A stretch of DNA of 34,183 nt from JACQWR01 sp964614365 (GTDB lineage: Bacteria > Desulfobacterota > Syntrophia > Syntrophales > JACQWR01): positions 1 to 34,183 of the forward strand of contig CAZTLA010000007.1 in assembly GCA_964614365.1 (NCBI GenBank). Direction: 5' to 3'. Of the stretch, positions 1 to 8,389 are shown piece by piece; the stretch's first letter is position 1; each line of letters begins with the position of its first letter. Made by a program: the position numbers and the translations under genes. The notes below the pieces were generated by a model. It had not been told where the DNA came from and did not search any database. It saw only the letters and a list, made by a program, of their open reading frames with translations.

Positions 1-466
1 TGATAATCATATCCGGGTGCTTTTTCGTTGCTGCGCTGATTGCCTGGAGGTATTTTTCCGCTCCCCCCTTATTTATGGAATTCAGTTCGACCTTCTTCCG
101 GAGGATGTTTCGCACGGGAGGAATACCGTACTCCATGGTCACGCGGTCATGATCGTTTATAAAGAGCAGGTGGAACCCTTTCTGTTTGGCCCGGCTTATT
201 AAGGATTCCAGGTCGTATTCCCCGTCGCTGAAGTTTGTGCGCAGGTCTATAATTCCGGGGAGCTGCCGGTAGGCCCCCCTGGGAGAAGCATCGGCGGAAG
301 AAGCGGAGAGGGCGAGGATAATAAGGATGAGGCAGGTGCAGGCGGGAATCTTGTATGGTTTCCCGCTTTTGCGGGGACGGCGCCTGGATTCCCGCCTTCG
401 CGGGAATGACAATAGTGTTGCGATCTCATAAGATTCAAAGGTCTCAAGGGGCGGATGCGTCTTCAT
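1..466 (-). CDS. Exported PHP-domain-like protein, N-terminal part, cut by the window edge
   Basis: A frame of about 155 codons stays open from ATG 466-464 to the left edge. The ATG overlaps the stop of the upstream glycosyltransferase as ATGA, so translational coupling is likely. After an Arg-rich stretch comes a hydrophobic segment (CLILIILALSASSADA), which looks like a signal peptide or anchor. The mature part begins GIIDLRTNFSDGEYDLESL and continues to FINDHDRV, the layout of a PHP (polymerase and histidinol phosphatase) metal-dependent phosphoesterase domain. In classical PHP proteins the first motif is DxHxH with a following SDG; here it reads DLRTN, so the two metal-binding His are absent while SDG and DHD remain. 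Either the domain is catalytically degenerate or it belongs to a divergent subfamily. Residues about 24-40 are encoded by a palindromic repeat (see 361-412). The family call is from motif spacing only. Confidence 0.72.
   Translation of the reverse strand, partial: MKTHPPLETFESYEIATLLSFPRRRESRRRPRKSGKPYKIPACTCLILIILALSASSADASPRGAYRQLPGIIDLRTNFSDGEYDLESLISRAKQKGFHLLFINDHDRVTMEYGIPPVRNILRKKVELNSINKGGAEKYLQAISAATKKHPDMII
361..412. repeat. Pair of REP-like palindromic repeats inside a coding frame
   Basis: Two adjacent inverted repeats are visible. The stronger has arms ATTCCCGC (388-395) and GCGGGAAT (400-407) around a 4-nt loop, with outer bases TTGTCATTCC/GGAATCCAG on the minus strand. The weaker is CCCGC (362-366) and GCGGG (371-375) around TTTT. 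Elements of this type are common between genes in many proteobacteria, and when read through they give the familiar Arg-rich SFPRRRESR peptide. Here the PHP-like frame runs through both without a stop. A related element lies at 33693-33721. Confidence 0.75.
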
Positions 467-1668
467 GAACCAGCTCCGGGAAAGTCTTTCTCTTTCAACA
501 GGCTTCTGTAAAGTTCCTCTATCTTTGCGAGCATGGAGTCGGCGCTGTAGCTCTGTGCCAATTCCCTTCCTTCTGCTGCAAGCTCCCGCGCCCGCACAGG
601 GTCGGCCAGGAGAGATTCGATACTGTTTGCCAAGGCCTGCGGGTCGGCCGGGGGAACGAGGAGTCCGTTATTGCCGTGGGTGATTAAATCGGTGATCCCG
701 CAAACATCACTGGCAATGATCGGTTTACCGGCTGCCATGGCTTCCACAAGCACCTTGCCCATGCCTTCGTTGAGTGAGGGGAGAACGAATAAGTCAAAAG
801 CCGACATTAGATCAGCCACATCCGGGCGCCAGCCGAGAAACCGGATGTTTTCTTTGATGCCCAGCTTGTTTGCCTCATCGGTCAGTTCGGATTTCAACTC
901 GCCGTCGCCCAATAAAATGAAGACCGTGGCCGGTCGTAGGGCAATGACCTTCGCTGCCGCCGCCAGCAGATGCATATGGCCTTTCACGAGCGTGAGGCGT
1001 CCCACCGTTCCCACCGCGGAGACGCCGGCAGGGATTCCTATTTTCTTTCGTGTCTCTTCGGGGTCGAGGGATGAAGGGAGGAACCTTCGCATGTCGACTC
1101 CGCTGTGTATGACGGCAAGTTTTTCTTCGGGGATACGCAGAAACCTTACATGATCACTTCTTTCCTGTTCCGTCAGAGCGATGATTTTATCCGTAATGCG
1201 GGCAGTCAGTCTTTCGAGAAAGGTATAGAGCGAGGTCTTCCATTTGCCGAAGTAGCCGTAATAGACGTGACCGTGGGGGGTATGGATGATGACCGGCGCC
1301 TTGACAAGACGGGCCGCAATTCTTCCCAGAATACCGGCTTTTGAGGTATGAGTGTGGACAATATGGGGCTTTTCCCGCTTAAGGATTTTGACCAGATTCC
1401 AGAATGTAAAAAGATCGTGGAGGGGATGAATTCTCCTGACCAGGTGGGGCAATGCTATTATCCGGACGCCGCCTTTTCCCGCTTCCCGTAAATTCTTTGC
1501 CGTTGCTTCCGCCTCCGGCTTTTCCATTCGGGATTCCTGTGACAGCCCCTTTATGAGAACCACCTCGTATCCGATTTTGTTCAGTCCCACCACCGTCAAA
1601 AAAGTATTTTCCGAAGAGCCTCCTTTATCAAAACGGGTGATGATATGTGCGCATTTGATCTTATCCAA
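463..1668 (-). CDS. GT4-family glycosyltransferase
   Basis: A 401-aa protein with the two Rossmann halves of a GT-B retaining glycosyltransferase. The N-terminal half has the HIITRFDKGGSSENT nucleotide-fold start and the HTHTSKAGILGR and HTPHGHVYYGYFG segments typical of polysaccharide GT4 enzymes. The C-terminal half has VGRLTLVKGH and the EX7E motif in NEGMGKVLVEAMAAGKP, which binds the sugar-nucleotide donor. The start appears to be TTG at 1668-1666 with an AGAGGCG ribosome site just upstream; no in-frame ATG lies near. It follows the AsnB gene by 28 bp and its stop overlaps the ATG of the PHP-like gene, so the three are probably one operon. Likely role: adding a sugar to a lipid-linked glycan on the cytoplasmic face. 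Donor and acceptor cannot be read from the sequence. Confidence 0.9.
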   Translation of the reverse strand: MDKIKCAHIITRFDKGGSSENTFLTVVGLNKIGYEVVLIKGLSQESRMEKPEAEATAKNLREAGKGGVRIIALPHLVRRIHPLHDLFTFWNLVKILKREKPHIVHTHTSKAGILGRIAARLVKAPVIIHTPHGHVYYGYFGKWKTSLYTFLERLTARITDKIIALTEQERSDHVRFLRIPEEKLAVIHSGVDMRRFLPSSLDPEETRKKIGIPAGVSAVGTVGRLTLVKGHMHLLAAAAKVIALRPATVFILLGDGELKSELTDEANKLGIKENIRFLGWRPDVADLMSAFDLFVLPSLNEGMGKVLVEAMAAGKPIIASDVCGITDLITHGNNGLLVPPADPQALANSIESLLADPVRARELAAEGRELAQSYSADSMLAKIEELYRSLLKEKDFPGAGS

Positions 1669-1696
1669 TACCGTTCGCCTCTGTTTTTTCGCCCCA

Positions 1697-3631
1697 TCAG
1701 CCGCGACGATGCCCGACGTGTCGTGAATACCAAACCTGAAAGACGATCAGATTCCAGATTTGCCATGACGTGTCACGGCGGTTTGCGAGCAAGTCGCCCA
1801 CCAGCTTTTTTACCGTGGGATAATGAAAAATTCCCTGCCTGACGATAATTTCCGGGGAAAGGTTTTCTTCTATCAGATACTTAAGGCCCGTTTTCAGCCA
1901 TTGACTGATGGGCATTTCAAAACCCCATTTCGGACGGTTATAGAGGGACGGGGGGAATATTTTCTTAAAGGTTTGAATGAATACATATTTTCCCTTTCCC
2001 CGCCTCAGTTTCAAATCGCCCCGTATGGAAAAGGCCAGTTCGCATACCGTGCGGTCGAGCAGGGGAACGCGCACCTCCAGGGAATTGAGCATGCTCATGG
2101 AGTCCACTTTCCTCAGCATGTCCTCCGGCAGCGACACCTTGAGATCAGTGTACAACATGCGGTTGACAACGTCGCCGCTGTTGATCCCGTTTAATCTTGC
2201 CGACAGGATATTCATTCCCAGATCATGGTCAATCCCATCGCCATTCATTAATATATCGTTCCTTAAGTCCCGGGAAAAAATTTCGTTCCAGGAAAAAAAA
2301 CGCTCTTCAAGGGTATCGTATTTCGCACCCGTTAAGAATTTTCTTACCTTCCTTATCTGCTCGCCGATTCTTTGGTCGCGGGAATAGGGCAGCGAGAAGA
2401 AAAAAGCCTCAATCAGATGCCTGCGGAGAAAGGAGGGCAACAGACGATACCGGGCATAGAGGCCCTCCCCCTTATAGAGTCGATAGCCGGCAAAAAGCTC
2501 GTCGCCACCGTCGCCGGAGAGGGCCACCTTGACATGTTTTTCCGTCTCGCGTGAAACGACAAAAGTCGGGATCGCCGAGGAATCGGCGAAAGGCTCATCA
2601 AGATAATCAAGAACAGTGGGGATCGCGTCGATAATATCCCGGGACGTCAATTTGAATTCATGGTGATCCGTATTGTTGAAAGCAGCAACATCACGGGCAT
2701 AGGCCGTTTCATCGAACATGGGCATGTCCTGGTAGCCGATGGAGAAGGTCTTTATCGGTCGGCTGGAGTTTCTGGCCATCAGTCCCACCACGATGCTTGA
2801 ATCAATCCCGCCGCTCAAAAAGGCGCCCAGCGGAACATCGGCAATCATCTGCATGCGAACGGCATTTTCAACGGTTCGGAACAACTCGTCTTGTAGGGCA
2901 GGGAAATCCCTTGCCGTTTTTTCGTCCGACAATGCGCCGTCAATGTCCCAAAATTCCTTTTCTTCAATCTGACCGTTATGAAAAACAATAACGTGCCCCG
3001 GCTTCATCTTTCTTATCCCTTTGTACATCGTATAGGGCGCCGGCAGATAATTGAACGTGAGGTACAGGCCGAGGGCGTTCCAATCAATATCCTCCGCTAT
3101 GCTTCGATCCTGAAGTATTCCCTTAATCTCGGAAGCAAAAACAAGGTTTTTCCCATTCCAGCAGTAATGGAGAGGTTTAACGCCCAGATGATCGCGGTAC
3201 AGGGAGAGGGTCTGCGATTTTTCGTCCCAGATCGCGATGGCGAACATCCCGTTTAGCTTTTTTACGCATTCCACACCTTCTTCTTCGTAGAGATGTATGA
3301 TGACTTCGCTGTCCGTGAGGGAACGGAACCTGTGTCCTTTTGCTATCAGTTCTTTCCTCAGCGAGAGGTAGTTGTAAATTTCGCCGTTGAAAACGATCTG
3401 GATGGTCTCATCCTCATTGGTCATCGGCTGTCTGCCCGCTTCGGACAGATCTATGATGCTCAATCTTCTATGGCCGAGTCCCACATGAACGCCTCCATGT
3501 CCGGCTTTTCGACTTATAAAGATTCCCGAATCATCGGGCCCGCGGTGGAAAAGGGCGGCATTCATGTTTTTGAGAAGGGTTTCTTCCACCCTGCTGCCGT
3601 CGGTCGTCAATTTTCCGCATATGCCGCACAT
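1697..3631 (-). CDS. asnB: Asparagine synthase, glutamine-hydrolysing (AsnB family)
   Basis: A 644-aa protein of normal family length. It starts MCGICG, giving the N-terminal nucleophile Cys2 of class II glutamine amidotransferases, followed by HRGPDDSG, GHRRLSIIDLS and FNGEIYNY of the glutaminase domain. The synthase domain has the PP-loop SGGIDSS at about residues 270-277, which binds ATP, and ALSGDGGDELFAGY. The start is supported by AGAGG 6 bases upstream. The reaction is transfer of glutamine ammonia to an adenylated carboxylate. In polysaccharide loci such paralogues are suspected of amidating uronic acids or other sugar acids rather than making asparagine; that is inference here. Neighbours are a GT9 upstream (63 bp) and a GT4 downstream (28 bp), which favours the sugar role. 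Confidence 0.92.
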   Translation of the reverse strand: MCGICGKLTTDGSRVEETLLKNMNAALFHRGPDDSGIFISRKAGHGGVHVGLGHRRLSIIDLSEAGRQPMTNEDETIQIVFNGEIYNYLSLRKELIAKGHRFRSLTDSEVIIHLYEEEGVECVKKLNGMFAIAIWDEKSQTLSLYRDHLGVKPLHYCWNGKNLVFASEIKGILQDRSIAEDIDWNALGLYLTFNYLPAPYTMYKGIRKMKPGHVIVFHNGQIEEKEFWDIDGALSDEKTARDFPALQDELFRTVENAVRMQMIADVPLGAFLSGGIDSSIVVGLMARNSSRPIKTFSIGYQDMPMFDETAYARDVAAFNNTDHHEFKLTSRDIIDAIPTVLDYLDEPFADSSAIPTFVVSRETEKHVKVALSGDGGDELFAGYRLYKGEGLYARYRLLPSFLRRHLIEAFFFSLPYSRDQRIGEQIRKVRKFLTGAKYDTLEERFFSWNEIFSRDLRNDILMNGDGIDHDLGMNILSARLNGINSGDVVNRMLYTDLKVSLPEDMLRKVDSMSMLNSLEVRVPLLDRTVCELAFSIRGDLKLRRGKGKYVFIQTFKKIFPPSLYNRPKWGFEMPISQWLKTGLKYLIEENLSPEIIVRQGIFHYPTVKKLVGDLLANRRDTSWQIWNLIVFQVWYSRHVGHRRG

Positions 3632-3694
3632 AGGTTACCTCTTGATGGGAACGGTAAAATCCCCTCTCATCCCCTCTTTACAAACGGGGGGAAG

Positions 3695-4753
3695 TTATTT
3701 GTGGATCTGCAGCAAATCCATACATTTCTCGAAAACATCATCCGGCGTGATCGCCTCCATGCAAATCGGCTTGTCGCAATAGTCCCGCGGGCAGGGGCGG
3801 CAGGGGACATCCTTCTGCACGATGCGGAAGAGATCGGGGGATGTGTAAGGCGAGGCGTGGGAAGCTTCCGAGGGTCCGAAAATGGCAACAAGGGGCGTCC
3901 CGACGGCGGCGCCGATATGCAGAGGTCCGCTGTCCGCGCTGATGAGAAGGTTGCAGTGGCTAATGATATAGGGCAACTCCGCGAGGGCCAGCCGGCCGGC
4001 AAGATTATCAACTTTATTCTTCATCATGCCTTCAATATGATGGGCGAGATATTCCTCTCCGGGACCACCCAGAAGGATGACTTTCGCTTGGAATGTCCCG
4101 ATAAGCTTATCGGCAAGGCAAGCAAAATTATCGGGACTCCATATCTTGTTCTTTCTGTCGCTGGCAAAGTTTATCCCCACGGCGATTTGGGGATTGCCTT
4201 CTTTATTGGTGAAGATATGCCCCCATTTATTTTCCGCATTCTTATCCCAGAAGACTTCAATGCCTTTCTCGTCGGGAATGCCACCAGCCAGAAGGGCTAC
4301 GTCAAGCATTGCGTCTACCAAGTGGCGTTGCTGAAATCTTTCCGCCGGCACCCCTTGCGTCAGGAAAAGACTGAACCACCTATGATTGAAGCCGATCTTG
4401 ATTTTCGCTTTAAGGAAGAGAAACAGAGCTCCCATTTTAAAAGCGCCGGGTAAGGATTGCACGGCATAAAGGTTCATGATGGCGTCATATTCCATCTTTC
4501 TCAGTTGCCGGATAAGGTTCATTATAGAGAAGAGATATCTTTTATTTCTCCGATACTCTCTGATGGGAAAAGACCAGACATGATCAACGAAATTGTAGTT
4601 CCGGGCAAGCACGGAAGCTTCGGTACTGGTCAGCAGGTGTAGAGAAGCGGCGGGGAAAGCGTTACGAATAGCCCGGATACTTTTTGATGCCAAAACAATA
4701 TCTCCTATCCCTGCCACAAGTACGATAAGAATATTTTGGCTGTTTTTCCCCAT
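3695..4753 (-). CDS. GT9-family glycosyltransferase (heptosyltransferase-like)
   Basis: About 352 aa from ATG 4753, which has a GGGGA ribosome site 8 bases upstream. The frame could extend to an ATG at 4801 (368 aa), but that start lacks a good site. The protein has the GT9 N-terminal ILIVLVAGIGDIVLASKSIRAI, a central ILLGGPGEEYLA, and the C-terminal NLLISADSGPLHIGAAVGTP and VAIFGPSE segments that bind an ADP- or UDP-sugar. The end carries clustered Cys residues (CRPCPRDYCDKPIC) seen in many GT9 enzymes. Expected to transfer heptose or a similar sugar to a lipid-linked acceptor at the inner membrane. A second GT9 lies at 24233-25351. The assignment to GT9 is firm; the donor is unknown. Confidence 0.9.
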   Translation of the reverse strand: MGKNSQNILIVLVAGIGDIVLASKSIRAIRNAFPAASLHLLTSTEASVLARNYNFVDHVWSFPIREYRRNKRYLFSIMNLIRQLRKMEYDAIMNLYAVQSLPGAFKMGALFLFLKAKIKIGFNHRWFSLFLTQGVPAERFQQRHLVDAMLDVALLAGGIPDEKGIEVFWDKNAENKWGHIFTNKEGNPQIAVGINFASDRKNKIWSPDNFACLADKLIGTFQAKVILLGGPGEEYLAHHIEGMMKNKVDNLAGRLALAELPYIISHCNLLISADSGPLHIGAAVGTPLVAIFGPSEASHASPYTSPDLFRIVQKDVPCRPCPRDYCDKPICMEAITPDDVFEKCMDLLQIHK

Positions 4754-4952
4754 GTACGATGTCCCCAGGCATTCAGGAAGCGTGCTTATTTTACGCACCA
4801 TGACTTTCTGTCGTCACGGCATTTCTTCAAAAAGATGGCAGATAAATCAGATTCGAAATTAAGAGAAGATTTCTGCACGCATATAATCCTTTCCCGTCAT
4901 TTAAGCAAGACTTAAACGGATCGCCCTCGCCGGCTACCAGGCAAATTCTCCG

Positions 4953-6299
4953 TCATCGCGGGGTATTTCTCAAGCAAAGGATCTGTCTTAAAAAATAAAC
5001 AAAATGCACAAATATCTCGTACACGCGAAACGAATACTTCTGTTTTGCAGTGTCTGCATTATTTATGTATTGCTTTTGTGCCAGGATTTGCGAGGGCGGG
5101 AAAAAGGTGCTGCATATGAATTTGTATTTTTCTCCCAGCCCCTTATTCATTGCCAAGTATACCAAATAACTACTGCCCCGGATTCTGTAATTTCTTAACT
5201 GCAGGGAAAGGAAGAGTTTCTCGCCCAGTGTCATGGTGGGAGGTTTCAGTCTGCGCGCCGTCTCGGAGAGGAAGGTCAGGGAACTGTAATGAATAACAAT
5301 GGCGAGGCCGCAATAGACGAGGCGGGAAAGGTTAAATCGCTTGCTTTCCTTGATAACAATATTCCAGTCAATATGTTCTTCAGAGCGGTGAGGAGAGGAG
5401 AGGAGGGCTTTCCTGTTGATAGGGTTTAAGGTGCCGCGTGACCGGAAAGCCGCAGAGCGGTTTATGAGGAACTGGAATATGTCATAGATGAGTATCAGAC
5501 GATCGAATGAGTGTCCTACCCTCATGGCGTGTTCACAGAGGTATATTACGGTATGCTCGGGAGAAAGTATCCGCGCATCGGTATCAGCAATCTTTGAGGG
5601 AACTGCTTTTTCCCAAATTCGCTCTATATCCACGCAGCCTGCAAACATTGTGGCGGGAGTTGATGTATTAACCGTGTGCCAATGTATGTGGAGATTTACG
5701 AAGGCCTGTCCATCTTTCCGGTAATCGAGACTTGCCAGGTATCCTGGAGGATTATTGATCGCTCTGCTTGCCACACTATCGCGCGGGAGGTATCCCATTA
5801 AAAAGAGACAGTGATCAACCTCAAGGAGATCATCCTTCTTAATCAGAATATCAATGTCGGACATGTCTCTCATGCCGAGACTTGGATAGTCGTGTTCCAG
5901 CAGTGACAGCCCCTTGAGAACGATAAACGGCAGCCCCGCCTGGTTAAATTTGCTTAACACCCATTTGGCATGACCAAGGGTGAGCATATTCTTCTTCACG
6001 TTGGCGCTGTAAGAGGAGGAGAGGCATTGGTAGTCTTTGTAAGACACCCGATCTTGAAGACCGTATTTTTTCAGGTAATAAAAAACTACTCCGGCCAAAC
6101 CCTCTCGAAATGCTTTGGCAATGAAAAGGTTCCCGTTGATATTTTTCAGACAGAGATCCCTGTGAAATTCATTTTCACGGATTTCAGCAAAGATCAACTC
6201 TCGGAGCAGATTATCCTCGGCCTTCAAGACTATAATATCCGCATTTCCTGTAAGAGGGTTTTTGCATAATAACCTTAAGATGCAAGAAGAAAGCGCCAT
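4953..6299 (-). CDS. Putative nucleotidyltransferase (PF14907-like) in a polysaccharide locus
   Basis: About 448 aa from ATG 6299; a TTG at 6341 would add 14 hydrophobic residues, and neither start has a clear ribosome site. The central segment GLPFIVLKGLSLL then MRDMSDIDILIKKDD and FLMGY is the pattern of the NTP_transf_5 group: a conserved LKG, then RDxxDxD providing the two metal-binding Asp. Further on, LHIHWH and LSPEHTVIYLCEHA are also typical. Members are frequent in exopolysaccharide and exosortase-type loci, but their substrate is not settled. It is the first gene of the minus-strand block and is followed by a roughly 200-bp stretch before the GT9. That stretch (4754-4952) holds only a weak 6-bp hairpin at 4900-4916 and no gene I can support. 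Confidence 0.78.
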   Translation of the reverse strand: MALSSCILRLLCKNPLTGNADIIVLKAEDNLLRELIFAEIRENEFHRDLCLKNINGNLFIAKAFREGLAGVVFYYLKKYGLQDRVSYKDYQCLSSSYSANVKKNMLTLGHAKWVLSKFNQAGLPFIVLKGLSLLEHDYPSLGMRDMSDIDILIKKDDLLEVDHCLFLMGYLPRDSVASRAINNPPGYLASLDYRKDGQAFVNLHIHWHTVNTSTPATMFAGCVDIERIWEKAVPSKIADTDARILSPEHTVIYLCEHAMRVGHSFDRLILIYDIFQFLINRSAAFRSRGTLNPINRKALLSSPHRSEEHIDWNIVIKESKRFNLSRLVYCGLAIVIHYSSLTFLSETARRLKPPTMTLGEKLFLSLQLRNYRIRGSSYLVYLAMNKGLGEKYKFICSTFFPPSQILAQKQYINNADTAKQKYSFRVYEIFVHFVYFLRQILCLRNTPR

Positions 6300-6378
6300 G
6301 AATATCGAGATTACGCTAATCGAAATTGCCGAGATTATCAAGGGAATTCATTGATAGCACATTGAACAGGCTACACAA

Positions 6379-6401
6379 ATATCTTGACATCGCCAAGATA
6401 T
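6379..6401. promoter_or_regulatory. Inverted repeat overlapping a possible -35 element
   Basis: Perfect 8-bp arms ATATCTTG (6379-6386) and CAAGATAT (6394-6401) surround a 7-nt spacer. The left arm contains the start of TTGACA (6384-6389), a perfect -35 hexamer; the best -10 candidate is TAAAAG at 6408-6413 with an 18-bp spacer, which is only fair. The element sits between the divergent nucleotidyltransferase and AAA ATPase genes. There is no T-run, so a terminator is unlikely and a repressor site is more plausible. Regulator unknown. Confidence 0.4.
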
Positions 6402-6466
6402 CAGCGGTAAAAGAGCGTGCCACATGCGTATAAACGTAAAGCAAGAACTTCATAGGGAGAACAGTG

Positions 6467-7261
6467 ATGTATTTAGAATATTGGGGATTGAAAAAGTTCC
6501 CTTTTGAGAATGTTTCTGACCCGGAGTTCATTTACTACTCAAAAGAGCATGAAGAGGCGTTGACACGGTTACTTTATGCCGCCATGAGGAAAAAAGGGGC
6601 GGCACTTCTTACCGGGGAACTCGGTTGCGGTAAAACAACCATGAGCAGGGCCTTTATACAGCGACTTTCCAGTACTACCTTTGATGTCGGTTTGATTACC
6701 AATCCATCTCTTTCCCCCATGGATTTCTTGAGGGAAACACTAAATCAATTTAGTTTGGATTCCACGGGCTCTTCCAAAGTCAGCCTTTTGAATGTATTGA
6801 ATGCCAAGTTGCTCGCTAATGCGGAAAAGGGCATAATCACTATAATGATTATTGATGAGGCGCAGGCAATTTTGAGGGAAACAATTGAAGAAATCAGATT
6901 ACTATTGAATTTTCAGCTTGATGAGAGTTTCTTAATTACCTTCATTCTTATCGGGCAGCCGGAATTTAAAGATATGATCAGAGAATTCAAGCAGTTTGAT
7001 CAACGAATTGCCATCAGATATCATTTAAATGCACTGAGTCGGGAGGAAACGGGGAAGTACATTGCTTTTCGTCTGAATAAAGCCGGGCAGTCTAATAAGA
7101 TATTTCCTGAAGAGGTGATCGATCAAATATACGCTTATTCCGGGGGTGTACCGAGGAAAATAAATAATGTTTGCGACATCGCACTTTTGGCTGGGGCCGG
7201 CTCCAAATCTGCAGTAGTAGTCAGCGAAATCATAAAGAAGGTTGTAACTAACTCGCTTTGA
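6467..7261 (+). CDS. ExeA/GspA-like AAA ATPase (exopolysaccharide/exosortase-associated type)
   Basis: A 264-aa protein from ATG 6467; AGGGAGA lies 7 bases upstream, better placed for this ATG than for the GTG at 6464. It opens MYLEYWGLKKFPFEN, the hallmark of ExeA-like ATPases, then has Walker A GELGCGKTT (about residues 44-52), Walker B MIIDEAQ (about 126-132), a sensor-like LIGQPEF and a C-terminal lid ending SGGVPRKINN. The length matches the short ATPases found next to exopolysaccharide and exosortase loci, which lack the peptidoglycan-binding tail of ExeA. It likely forms a membrane-associated energising or regulatory ATPase for export, but no partner is proven. No exosortase gene is visible in the window. 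It stands alone, facing the HD-GYP gene with 45 bp between stops and no obvious terminator. Confidence 0.85.
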   Translation: MYLEYWGLKKFPFENVSDPEFIYYSKEHEEALTRLLYAAMRKKGAALLTGELGCGKTTMSRAFIQRLSSTTFDVGLITNPSLSPMDFLRETLNQFSLDSTGSSKVSLLNVLNAKLLANAEKGIITIMIIDEAQAILRETIEEIRLLLNFQLDESFLITFILIGQPEFKDMIREFKQFDQRIAIRYHLNALSREETGKYIAFRLNKAGQSNKIFPEEVIDQIYAYSGGVPRKINNVCDIALLAGAGSKSAVVVSEIIKKVVTNSL

Positions 7262-7306
7262 AGCGGAATGGCGAGATGTTGAAGGATCAATTCGTAAACA
7301 ATATGG

Positions 7307-8389
7307 TTAATTGCCGAAGAGGGCAATCTTGTCTTCGGATACCCCGTCAACAATACTCAAAACATGATTTTCTGATAAATTTATCTGTTTATCTTCAAAA
7401 ACTCTTTTCCCGTGGCAGTCAAAAAGTAATTTAATTACAGGCTTAAGGGGATTGCACTTGTTTGCAGCCAGAACCATGCCGATAGCATTATTATTAAGTC
7501 TAACAAAGTTTCCAACAGGGTAAAAGGACAACGTGTCCAAAAGCCCTTTTATTATTTTATCGGAGAACTGAGTATGTTTTGATTTTAGTAACTCCCTTAT
7601 TGAGTCACATTGCATTATTGCTTTCTTATGGGGGCGGTTATGCGTCATTGCCTCAAAGGAATCGCTGATGCCAATTATTTTTGCGTATTCGTGAATTTCA
7701 TCCCCTTTTGCTCCTTCGGCATAACCTTGACCATTTTCCCTTTCATGATGTTGGTAAATTGCGGCCAGAAAGTTTTGTCTCTGAGAATTCTCTTTAAATT
7801 GCATCAAGATATCTTTTCCTATCTCCGGATGCCTTTTTATGCAGGCAAACTCGCTTCCTGTTAATTTTTCATGTTTGTCGACAATAGGTTCAGGAATTTT
7901 AAACATTCCCACATCATGGAGAAGCGCAGCCAAGCCGAGTTCGCCCAAATTTAGGTGATCGTACCCCATGTTGCGACCGATATGGAGAACGTATACCATG
8001 GTATTAATGGGATGGTAGATACGATATTCCGCATCATTTTCGTACTTCAGGGTTAGTCTGTGCAAAGCATTCAGGTCAGGCATCGAGAGAATTTTGTTGA
8101 TGATAGTGAGACCGGACTCAATCCAGAAGGGGTTGTTTTCATAAATCTTCATTCTTACATATTGTAAATACTCGCATACAGCCGTATAAATCTTGCTGGC
8201 TTCTTCTGCGCAATCTTCTTGTTCCGGGAAGGAATCCTTGTCCTCGGGAAGGATGAGTGAATTTTTTCCAACCGCAAGTTTGAGATCTTCCCAGTCACTC
8301 AAGCGAAACAAATCAAGCGGCGATGCTTCTATTGGCTGGTAAGCGTTCTTACCTGCGTCGATCTTTCTCAGGATAGCGGATAACACCAT
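7307..8389 (-). CDS. HD-GYP domain protein, possible cyclic-di-GMP phosphodiesterase
   Basis: 360 aa from ATG 8389, chosen because AAAGGAG lies 6 bases upstream; the frame extends to GTG 8440 without a good site. The C-terminal two thirds carry the HD-GYP pattern: HPINTMVYVLHIG, ALLHDVGMFKIP with the HD metal pair, KRHPEIGKDIL, QHHERENGQGY and ISDSFEAMTHNRPHKKA. The signature GYP reads GYA here. HD-GYP proteins hydrolyse cyclic-di-GMP, and the His/Asp ligands are all present; the Pro to Ala change lies in the substrate-recognition loop and may alter activity. The first 110 or so residues match no domain I know and no receiver domain is present. Its position between the two arms of the polysaccharide locus suggests that it lowers cyclic-di-GMP to tune polysaccharide output. 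Confidence 0.85.
   Translation of the reverse strand: MVLSAILRKIDAGKNAYQPIEASPLDLFRLSDWEDLKLAVGKNSLILPEDKDSFPEQEDCAEEASKIYTAVCEYLQYVRMKIYENNPFWIESGLTIINKILSMPDLNALHRLTLKYENDAEYRIYHPINTMVYVLHIGRNMGYDHLNLGELGLAALLHDVGMFKIPEPIVDKHEKLTGSEFACIKRHPEIGKDILMQFKENSQRQNFLAAIYQHHERENGQGYAEGAKGDEIHEYAKIIGISDSFEAMTHNRPHKKAIMQCDSIRELLKSKHTQFSDKIIKGLLDTLSFYPVGNFVRLNNNAIGMVLAANKCNPLKPVIKLLFDCHGKRVFEDKQINLSENHVLSIVDGVSEDKIALFGN

Noticed and set aside
3293..4453. 386-codon plus-strand frame opposite AsnB and GT9
   Set aside because: It overlaps two well-supported minus-strand genes and has no domain signature.
4900..4916. TTTAAG/CTTAAA hairpin between the nucleotidyltransferase and GT9 genes
   Set aside because: Six A/T-rich pairs and no T-run; not enough for a terminator call.
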